Under the pieces are notes generated by a model that worked only from the letters and a program-made list of their open reading frames with translations, had not been told where the DNA came from and made no database searches. A stretch of 19,951 bases of DNA from an uncultured Bacilli bacterium (GTDB lineage: Bacteria; Bacillota_I; Bacilli_A; RF39; UBA660), in NCBI GenBank assembly GCA_947625425.1, contig CANQOH010000022.1, positions 1 to 19,951 of the forward strand. The letters are read 5' to 3'. Made by a program: the position numbers and the translations under genes. The stretch's first letter is position 1, and each line of letters starts with the position of its first letter. Positions 14,491-19,951 of the stretch are shown piece by piece.

Positions 14491-14499
14491 TGATATAAT
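14491..14499 (+). promoter_or_regulatory. Extended -10 promoter before the 861-aa membrane protein gene
   Basis: TGATATAAT with TATAAT at 14494-14499 lies in the 34-base gap, 18 bases before ATG 14518. Read-through from the DUF2207 gene is also possible because no terminator intervenes. Confidence 0.5.
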
Positions 14500-14517
14500 A
14501 AAAATGGAAGTGATAAT

Positions 14518-17103
14518 ATGGGATTAATAATTATATTAGGAATTATTATTGTCGGAATTATTATTAATGAAGCAATAGATAGTAAGCCTAAAAAAGAAAG
14601 AAAGTTAGTAGCTTATGATATTCATAATGGACAACCTATTTATTTGGATCAATGTCGTTTTTTAGGATTTAATACAGTAAATGGTAATCCAATGTTTGAA
14701 AATCCTTATCATATTATTAAATATGATAGATTAACTGGAGCACCTATTTATGCCACGTTTGAACTTGATAAAGCAGAATATGATGAATCTAAAATAGTAG
14801 GTGTCGTAAAGAAAGTAGAAGTTAAAAAACCAACTACAGAAGAAGATAGAAATCGTATATCTAATTCAATTTTAATGATAGTTGGAGCTTTATTAATTGT
14901 TATTGCCTCAATAATCTTTTTAGCTTCATCTTGGGAAACTACTTCAGGTATTATTAAGACTTTAGTTTTAGTTTTAATTCAAGTAATGTTTATTATATTT
15001 GGTTATATTTGTAATAAAAAGTTAAATATTTTAAAAGTTGCTAAAGTATTTAATTATTTGGCATTATGTTTTGTACCAATAATTTTATTATCTTTATCAA
15101 CATTTGAATTAATAGGAGATTATCTTTCAATAGGTGGTGAAGGTTTCTTACTATATTTAGCTTTAGTCTTTTTAGTATCTGATTTCTTCTATAAAGGAGT
15201 AGGTATAACGTTAAAAGATAAAGTTAGTAAGATAATGAGTTATGTTGCTGAAATAGCAGCTATTACATTTATTAGTTCTTTCTTAAATATAAGTACTTTA
15301 TTATTTTTAATTATTCTAAGTATATATAATATCTTAGTATATGTATTAGCTAATACAAGATTTATAGATATTGATGCTTATAAAATACCAAATAATATTT
15401 TAAGTTATTTTACATTGTTTTTATTAGTACTAGCGATGATAAATACAGATAGTTTATTATATTATTTACCAATGGGCTTATATACTATTTATTATTATAT
15501 TATGTATGTTTACGGTAAAGAAAATAATAGTAAAGTATATAATTTTGTCTTCTTTATAATTACTTATATTATAGATTTAACAATTATAAATAAGATAGAA
15601 ATATCACCATATTTTGGTTATATATTAGGTATTATTCCTTTAGTATTATTAACTAAAGTAATGAAGAATGAAAAAAGTAAGAATATTTTATATATAGTTG
15701 AAGGAGTCTTTGCTTTATTATTTGTATTAGAAGCTTTAGCTTTCCCAAATAAAACTATTTATTATTTAATGACTTTTATAGTTGGTTTTATCTTCTATAT
15801 ATTAATGTATGCCTTTACAAAGAAACCAATATTTAAGATAGCTATTTATGCTTTATTTACAGCTATTTTTATAGATATATTTTATATTACAGATATGTTA
15901 GATTATGCTAAGTATATTCCTTTAGTAGTAATGTTACTTGTATATTCATTAGAACTTGTTTTTGATAATTTAAAAGATCAATTATCATCATTATTTATTA
16001 GTCTAGTATTAATGATAGAAGCTATATTATTAAGAGAAACTTATTTTGTTTTAGTTCCTTTAATATTTACTTTAGTCTATATTAAACAAGAAAAATTATC
16101 AGAAGGTTTATTAGTTATCCCAATGATGACAAGTTTAACATTATTTGGCATGAATGATAATGTAATTACTTTAGGTTTAAGTTATTTATTAATTTCACTT
16201 TATACAGTTATGTCTTTAATGCATAAGAATTTTAATATTTATTCATTTATGTCTTTCTTAGCAATATGTACAGCTGCTCAAGTATTTAATTATTCTAATA
16301 TATTAGTATTTGCTATTGTATTATTATGGACTATTGTTCATATAATAAGAAATATTAAAGACGATAATTTAATGTTTAAATTCATTAATATTATAAGTGT
16401 AGTTGGTTTATGTTTATCTATTTTAAGTTATTATGAAGTAGATTTACAATCTTTATATTTAATAGGTTATTATGTAGCAGTTATGGCAATCTCATTAGTT
16501 GTCTTTACTAAGATAGGAGGAAATTTTGATAAGTTCTTTGGTTGTTTTGCTTTTGCTGTTGTATCTATAATAAGTTTTTATATTATTAAAGATGTAACTG
16601 ATGCATTAATTATAATGAGTTTCCTATTTTTAGTATCTTTAGTTAGTTTTGTAATGAAATGGCATCATTATTTATATGAAGCATTAATTATTATGGTAAT
16701 TAATATTATTTATTTAACGGCTGAGTTCTGGGCTCAAATACCTTGGTATTTCTATATTTTAGTAATTGGTATGATCTTGATAATCTTTGCAATGTTTGAT
16801 GAGAAATTAAAACAGAAGAAAGCTTTAAAAGTAGCAAATAATGTAGTACCATTTGCTCCTGTTTTAGAACCTCAAGTAGTAACTAATGAATTACCAGTAG
16901 AAAATAAGGAATCTGAAGAGGTAGAAGTAAAGGAAGAGGTACTAGAAGAGGTTCCGGTTGAACCTAAAGAAGAAGTTTCTGAAGTAAAAGAAGAAGTTCT
17001 AGAAGAAAAGAAAGAACCAGAAATAGAACTTCCTAAAGAAACTAAAGAAGAAGTTAAGACACCTAAAAAAAGAGGTCGTAAGAAAAAGACGGAAACTAAG
17101 TAA
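14518..17103 (+). CDS. Large polytopic membrane protein (DUF2157-like character), unknown function
   Basis: An 861-residue protein. Residues 2-18 form one transmembrane helix followed by DSKPKKERK, which by the positive-inside rule puts the next segment in the cytoplasm. Three 18-residue repeats follow (33-50, 51-68, 69-86), each with the pattern Y/F-D/N-x-x-x-G-x-P-I/M-Y/F. From about 118 to 765 the protein is almost continuous hydrophobic helices, some twenty or more. Its first part (ILMIVGALLIVIASIIFLAS then SWETT) resembles DUF2157-type membrane proteins. The tail from about 775 is cytoplasmic: a long Glu/Val/Pro-rich acidic stretch, then PKKRGRKKK. No catalytic motif is seen. ATG 14518 follows GGAAGTGA. 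It is probably partly cotranscribed with the DUF2207 gene and ends at the 17125-17155 terminator. Confidence 0.85.
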   Translation: MGLIIILGIIIVGIIINEAIDSKPKKERKLVAYDIHNGQPIYLDQCRFLGFNTVNGNPMFENPYHIIKYDRLTGAPIYATFELDKAEYDESKIVGVVKKVEVKKPTTEEDRNRISNSILMIVGALLIVIASIIFLASSWETTSGIIKTLVLVLIQVMFIIFGYICNKKLNILKVAKVFNYLALCFVPIILLSLSTFELIGDYLSIGGEGFLLYLALVFLVSDFFYKGVGITLKDKVSKIMSYVAEIAAITFISSFLNISTLLFLIILSIYNILVYVLANTRFIDIDAYKIPNNILSYFTLFLLVLAMINTDSLLYYLPMGLYTIYYYIMYVYGKENNSKVYNFVFFIITYIIDLTIINKIEISPYFGYILGIIPLVLLTKVMKNEKSKNILYIVEGVFALLFVLEALAFPNKTIYYLMTFIVGFIFYILMYAFTKKPIFKIAIYALFTAIFIDIFYITDMLDYAKYIPLVVMLLVYSLELVFDNLKDQLSSLFISLVLMIEAILLRETYFVLVPLIFTLVYIKQEKLSEGLLVIPMMTSLTLFGMNDNVITLGLSYLLISLYTVMSLMHKNFNIYSFMSFLAICTAAQVFNYSNILVFAIVLLWTIVHIIRNIKDDNLMFKFINIISVVGLCLSILSYYEVDLQSLYLIGYYVAVMAISLVVFTKIGGNFDKFFGCFAFAVVSIISFYIIKDVTDALIIMSFLFLVSLVSFVMKWHHYLYEALIIMVINIIYLTAEFWAQIPWYFYILVIGMILIIFAMFDEKLKQKKALKVANNVVPFAPVLEPQVVTNELPVENKESEEVEVKEEVLEEVPVEPKEEVSEVKEEVLEEKKEPEIELPKETKEEVKTPKKRGRKKKTETK

Positions 17104-17124
17104 TAGTTAGGTGTAAAAATATTA

Positions 17125-17155
17125 AACAACATAGTCAACTATGTTGTTTTTCTTT
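17125..17155 (+). terminator. Terminator after the 861-aa membrane protein gene
   Basis: AACAACATAG (17125-17134) pairs exactly with CTATGTTGTT (17139-17148) around TCAA, followed by TTTCTTT. Confidence 0.9.
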
Positions 17156-17173
17156 AAGAATTACTATACAAAT

Positions 17174-17201
17174 TTGACAAATTTAAGTATAATGATATAG
17201 A
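17174..17201 (+). promoter_or_regulatory. Promoter of the cca-like gene
   Basis: TTGACA (17174-17179), a 16-base spacer and TATAGA (17196-17201). A better -10 match, TATAAT (17188-17193), lies only eight bases after the TTGACA and would need another -35. GGAGG (17216-17220) precedes ATG 17228. Confidence 0.55.
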
Positions 17202-17227
17202 GGGTAGAAAGATACGGAGGTACTTAT

Positions 17228-18523
17228 ATGAACATAGTTATACCTAAACCTGTTAATGAAGTTTTAAACATTATAAACGAAAAAGGCTATGAAGCATATA
17301 TAGTTGGTGGAGCTGTTCGTAATTGGGTTATGCAATTAAAACCAACTAATTATAATATAAGTACAAATGCTTCTTTAGATAAAATTAAAAATGCTTTAAA
17401 AGATTATAATACTTTCTATTGTGGTGAAAATGATTCACATTTGGGAATAGTTAATTCTAAGTTTCCAATGGAAGTTGCTAAGTATCGTGGTAAATCTAAT
17501 ACTTTAGAGGATGATTTAGCAACAAGAGATTTTACAATGAATGCTTTAGCTTATTCTGATGAAGATGGTTTAATCGACTATAGTACAGGAATAAGAGATA
17601 TAAATAATAAGATTATTAAGTTAAATGGTGAAGATGATGAAATATTTATTAATGATCCATTACGTATTTTAAGAGCTATTAGATTATCTGGAGAATATGC
17701 AATGCGTATTGATATGAGTACGCAGATATTTATGAAAGATGATAAAGACTTACTTAAGAATGTAGCTCCTGAAAGAATTAGAGATGAATTGTGTAAGATA
17801 TTAGTAGTACCTAGAGCTGATTTTTATATAAAGAAATATTTTGAAATCTTTATTGAGTTTATTCCTGAATTAGCATTGTTAGAGAATTTTGAACAAAATG
17901 ATCCAACTCAAATATATGATGCTTTAGAACATACTTTAGTAGCATTAAAGGTAGTTGAACCTAAATTAGAATTAAGACTAGCAACATTATTTCATGATAT
18001 AGCTAAACCATTTACTTATGTTAAGAATAGTGATGGAGTAGGAGAATATCCTAATCATGCTAAACGCAGTGCTGATATGGCACGTGAAATAATGAATAGA
18101 TTAAGATTTAATAAAAAAATGATTCAAAAGGTTACTAAGTTGATTGAATATCATGAGTATAAGGTACCAGAAAATGAAGTCTTAGTTAAACAATTCTTAA
18201 CAAAGTTTGGGGTCGAAAATATTGAAGATTTATATAAAATAAAGAAAGCTAATCAATATGCGAAACATCCTGCTTATGTTAGTGAAATGGCTAAGATAGA
18301 TAATGAATATGAAAGATTAAAGAAATTTAATCGTAAGACAGCATTTATTAAAAAGAATGAATTAAAATTAAATGGTAAAGATTTAGTTGATTTAGGTATT
18401 AAACAAGATGATATTGGTAAAGTATTAAATGATATATATCAAGATATTATAAATGGTAAATTAAAAAATAATCGTGAAAAACTTATTGATTATGTCGTTA
18501 CCAATATAGTTCCAGAAAATTAA
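17228..18523 (+). CDS. CCA-adding-enzyme homologue with HD domain but substituted nucleotidyltransferase metal site
   Basis: A 431-residue protein laid out like the class II CCA tRNA nucleotidyltransferases with HD domain. The N-terminal fold shows YIVGGAVRN at 24-32, and ATRDFTMNALAYS near 98-110 matches the RRDFTxNALA motif. NDPLRILRAIR follows in place of the usual EDxxR, then NVAPERIRDEL. The HD domain keeps EHTL, LFHDIAKP, NHAKRSADMA and YHEY. The metal-binding DxD after GGxxRD is NYN at 41-43, and the D of VRD is N32, so both carboxylates needed for nucleotide addition appear lost. The HD phosphohydrolase part looks intact. It may be a degenerate or repurposed enzyme; the tRNA-Gly here encodes its own CCA. 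I withhold the symbol cca for that reason. Single-gene unit with its own promoter. Confidence 0.85.
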   Translation: MNIVIPKPVNEVLNIINEKGYEAYIVGGAVRNWVMQLKPTNYNISTNASLDKIKNALKDYNTFYCGENDSHLGIVNSKFPMEVAKYRGKSNTLEDDLATRDFTMNALAYSDEDGLIDYSTGIRDINNKIIKLNGEDDEIFINDPLRILRAIRLSGEYAMRIDMSTQIFMKDDKDLLKNVAPERIRDELCKILVVPRADFYIKKYFEIFIEFIPELALLENFEQNDPTQIYDALEHTLVALKVVEPKLELRLATLFHDIAKPFTYVKNSDGVGEYPNHAKRSADMAREIMNRLRFNKKMIQKVTKLIEYHEYKVPENEVLVKQFLTKFGVENIEDLYKIKKANQYAKHPAYVSEMAKIDNEYERLKKFNRKTAFIKKNELKLNGKDLVDLGIKQDDIGKVLNDIYQDIINGKLKNNREKLIDYVVTNIVPEN

Positions 18524-18551
18524 AAAGAGAAAAATTATTTTTTCTCTTTTT
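18522..18551. terminator. Bidirectional terminator between cca-like and 18535-18963 genes
   Basis: AAAAAGAGAAAAA (18522-18534) pairs with TTTTTCTCTTTTT (18539-18551) around TTAT. The minus-strand stop codon (18535-18537) falls in the loop and the plus-strand TAA at the base. Confidence 0.8.
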
Positions 18552-18963
18552 CTGTGTTAGTTGTTTCTTTACTTTTTTCGGCTTCTTGAGCTTGAATTTC
18601 ATCTTGACGATTATATTTTTTTACTTCACCTTTATAATCATCGATAAAATTACGATCGATATCTTCGGTTACATGAATTTCAGTTCCATCTTTTAATTTA
18701 AAGGTATGTTTATAATGAAGAGTTTTATCATCAGTACATTTTTTTATCCATAGGGTTTCACAATTAGCGATATCTTCATAAACATATTCTGTACTTTTAG
18801 TAGCTAGTATTTCTTTTTTATCAAAACCATATCTTTCCATTAAGTATTCTTTAGCAACTGAAGCTTTAATATCGGTATAGGCATAATAACCTACGACACC
18901 AAAAGTAATTAAAAGAGCAACTAAAATAATTGTTAAGATTAATTTTTTTATAAAATTTTTCAT
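18535..18963 (-). CDS. Small single-pass membrane protein, unknown function
   Basis: A 142-residue protein with a basic N-terminus (MKNFIKK) and one hydrophobic helix (about 8-29), either an uncleaved anchor or a signal peptide. An extracytoplasmic part of about 110 residues follows. It holds two Cys (in IANCETLW and KKCTDD) that could form a disulfide, and HYKHTFKLKDGTEIHVTEDID, which looks like a small beta-sheet. The end is a Glu/Lys/Thr-rich tail partly encoded by the terminator. I recognise no family. ATG 18963 is preceded by AAGGAG. It is divergent from the aquaporin gene and converges with the cca-like gene. The short extracellular domain behind one helix suggests a lineage-specific envelope protein, but no function can be given. 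Confidence 0.75.
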   Translation of the reverse strand: MKNFIKKLILTIILVALLITFGVVGYYAYTDIKASVAKEYLMERYGFDKKEILATKSTEYVYEDIANCETLWIKKCTDDKTLHYKHTFKLKDGTEIHVTEDIDRNFIDDYKGEVKKYNRQDEIQAQEAEKSKETTNTEKEKK

Positions 18964-18998
18964 ATATTCTCCTTACTATAACTATTATATATAATGAA

Positions 18999-19007
18999 AT
19001 TATATCA
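18999..19007 (-). promoter_or_regulatory. Extended -10 promoter of the 18535-18963 gene
   Basis: On the minus strand TGATATAAT (TATAAT at 19004-18999) lies 35 bases before the start codon. A second TATAAT (18989-18984), without TG, lies 20 bases before it. Confidence 0.5.
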
Positions 19008-19033
19008 TAATTTCCGCATTATTTGACAATAAG

Positions 19034-19042
19034 TGGTATAAT
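19034..19042 (+). promoter_or_regulatory. Extended -10 promoter of the aquaporin gene
   Basis: TGGTATAAT with TATAAT at 19037-19042, 20 bases before ATG 19063. The strong ribosome site AAGGAGG begins at about 19049. A TTGACA at 19023-19028 is only eight bases from the -10, too close to act as its -35. Confidence 0.65.
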
Positions 19043-19062
19043 ATTTTCAAGGAGGATTTGTT

Positions 19063-19866
19063 ATGATTAAAAAATGGATTTGTGAATTTGTAGGAACAAT
19101 GCTACTAGTAATATTCGGTTGCGGAACTGCAGTTGCACTTGATAAATTCATAGGTGGCTTAATGGGAGTATCTACTGGAGTTCCTGGAGTTTCATTACCA
19201 TATACATTACTAGCTGTTGCTTTAGCATTTGGTCTTGTGTTAACAGCTTTAGTTTATACGATTGGTAAAGTGTCTGGAGCTCATGTTAATCCAGCCGTAT
19301 CAGTTGCTTGCTTAATTGATGGCCGTATGAATGTTCTAGAATGCGTAGAATATGTTGTACTACAAATATTAGGAGGTATAGCTGGTGCTGCAGTATTAAT
19401 GCTAGTATTTGGAGATGCTACTAGCTTAGGAGCTAATGGTTTTGGTGCACTTAGTGCATTACAATATATTGCTCCAACTGTAAAAGTTACTGCTGGTATA
19501 GCATTCTTAGTTGAAACTATTTTAACATTTATCTTTGTTTTAGTAGTTTTAGCAACAACTAAAAAAGAAAATGCTTGTGCTGGTCTAGCTATTGGTTTAA
19601 CTTTAACATTAGTACATATCTTTGGTATTGTATTTACAGGAACAAGTGTTAACCCAGCAAGAAGTATTGGTCCAGCATTATTAACTGGTGGCGAAGCTTT
19701 ATCTCAATTATGGGTATTTATTTTAGCACCATTAGCTGGTGGTATCCTAGCTGCTTTATTCTACAGATTCGTTCTTAGTGAAAATACTACTAAAAGAGTA
19801 GTTGCTGCTGAAGTAGAAGAAGTTGAAGAAGCAAAACCTAGAAAAACAACAAAAAAGAGCAAATAA
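19063..19866 (+). CDS. Aquaporin (MIP family), AqpZ-like water channel
   Basis: A 267-residue membrane channel with six helices and the two half-helix NPA boxes, SGAHVNPAVS (near 72-81) and TSVNPARS (near 196-203). The second box has the AqpZ-like form NPARS rather than the GlpF form NPARD. His in LVHIFG and Thr just before SVNPARS match the narrow water-selective filter known from AqpZ, so a water channel is more likely than a glycerol facilitator. The N-terminus CEFVGTMLLVIFGCGTAVA is typical of the family. A longer loop (GGLMGVSTGVPGVSLP) follows helix 1. The C-terminal cytoplasmic tail has EVEEVEEAKPRKTTKKSK, an acidic then basic pattern also seen in two other membrane proteins of this window. 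Single-gene unit with extended -10 promoter and strong terminator. Confidence 0.94.
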   Translation: MIKKWICEFVGTMLLVIFGCGTAVALDKFIGGLMGVSTGVPGVSLPYTLLAVALAFGLVLTALVYTIGKVSGAHVNPAVSVACLIDGRMNVLECVEYVVLQILGGIAGAAVLMLVFGDATSLGANGFGALSALQYIAPTVKVTAGIAFLVETILTFIFVLVVLATTKKENACAGLAIGLTLTLVHIFGIVFTGTSVNPARSIGPALLTGGEALSQLWVFILAPLAGGILAALFYRFVLSENTTKRVVAAEVEEVEEAKPRKTTKKSK

Positions 19867-19879
19867 TTTGCTCTTTTTT
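19851..19879 (+). terminator. Terminator of the aquaporin gene (first hairpin)
   Basis: AAAAAAGAGCAAA (19851-19863) pairs exactly with TTTGCTCTTTTTT (19867-19879). The loop is the stop codon TAA itself. The stem's left arm encodes the last residues, KKSK. Confidence 0.9.
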
Positions 19880-19880
19880 C

Positions 19881-19915
19881 AGAGCGTTGACAAAGTCAAT
19901 TGCTCTTTTCTTTTT
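19881..19915 (+). terminator. Second, tandem terminator after the aquaporin gene
   Basis: AGAGC (19881-19885) pairs with GCTCT (19902-19906), and inside it TTGAC pairs with GTCAA around AAA. TTTCTTTTT follows. It lies directly behind the first hairpin and shares its GAGC/GCTC ends. Confidence 0.65.
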
Positions 19916-19928
19916 AAAAAATATATTA

Positions 19929-19934
19929 TATAAT
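19929..19934 (+). promoter_or_regulatory. Possible -10 box for a gene beyond the right edge
   Basis: TATAAT at 19929-19934 followed by GTAAGG at 19941-19946. In this window start codons lie 16-24 bases after the -10, so one would fall just outside the sequence. Confidence 0.35.
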
Positions 19935-19951
19935 TTATTTGTAAGGTTGCT

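Noticed and set aside
16872..17138. 88-codon minus-strand Ser/Thr-rich frame
   Set aside because: Shadow of the Glu/Lys-rich tail of the 861-aa protein. The frames at 8669-8938 and 12494-12685 are likewise shadows of sua5 and the 11916 gene.
19887..19892. TTGACA as a -35 box of a downstream promoter
   Set aside because: No -10-like sequence at 16-18 bases; the bases belong to the second terminator hairpin.
1..19951. Genetic code 4 (TGA = Trp)
   Set aside because: No gene stops with TGA, but all Trp codons in clear genes are TGG and only one in-frame TGA is seen, at a position where the family has Arg or Lys. An AT-rich code-4 genome would show many TGA codons inside genes.
1..19951. CRISPR array, prophage, transposase or integrase
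   Set aside because: No regularly spaced repeats and no recognisable phage, transposase or recombinase frame in any of the translated genes.

Overview
This is a strongly AT-rich chromosomal segment of a low-GC Firmicute (Bacilli or Mollicutes-related). Protein similarity and composition suggest an uncultured, gut-type Bacilli lineage, but nothing in the window fixes the taxon. The organism has a cell wall: the partial MurE at the left edge carries a DNPR motif, which marks meso-diaminopimelate-type peptidoglycan. All 16 protein genes end in TAA (12) or TAG (4), none in TGA. TGG is the Trp codon throughout.

Layout, left to right. 1-1176: 3' part of murE, then a tRNA-Gly(TCC) with its own promoter and terminator. 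1177-4250: a low-density region with a DUF1016/YhcG-type PDDEXK nuclease gene interrupted by an in-frame TGA, two copies of a 38-bp repeat each followed by a different terminator hairpin, two related hairpins, and a Ppx/GppA-like ASKHA gene on the minus strand. 4251-8013: a short formate/nitrite-type channel, a secreted transglutaminase-like protein and a secreted 556-aa surface protein. Both secreted proteins end in sorting-signal-like tails, and the surface protein carries a G8 tract near its 5' end. 8029-10853: Sua5 (tRNA t6A synthesis), a UMPH-1-type pyrimidine 5'-nucleotidase and a second Ppx/GppA-like paralog. 10873-14483: a membrane-anchored thioredoxin-fold protein, an unrecognised conserved-looking protein and a DUF2207-type membrane protein. 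14518-17103: an 861-aa polytopic membrane protein. 17228-19866: a CCA-adding-enzyme homologue whose catalytic DxD is NxN, a small single-pass protein and an aquaporin.

The genes do not form one pathway. Most are single-gene transcription units or very short operons. Promoters are mainly extended -10 boxes (TGnTATAAT) lying 16-24 nt before the start codon, and convergent genes share bidirectional terminators that often overlap the stop codons. Common themes are envelope proteins (MurE, transglutaminase-like, surface protein, exported thioredoxin-like, DUF2207, 861-aa protein, channels) and tRNA or nucleotide metabolism (tRNA-Gly, Sua5, Cca-like, nucleotidase, Ppx-like).

The points most worth follow-up are the G8 tract as a candidate phase-variation switch, the Cca homologue with lost metal-binding aspartates, the 38-bp repeat plus variable-terminator modules, and the strong promoter and hairpin leader upstream of the surface-protein gene. 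No clear new multi-gene system is evident.
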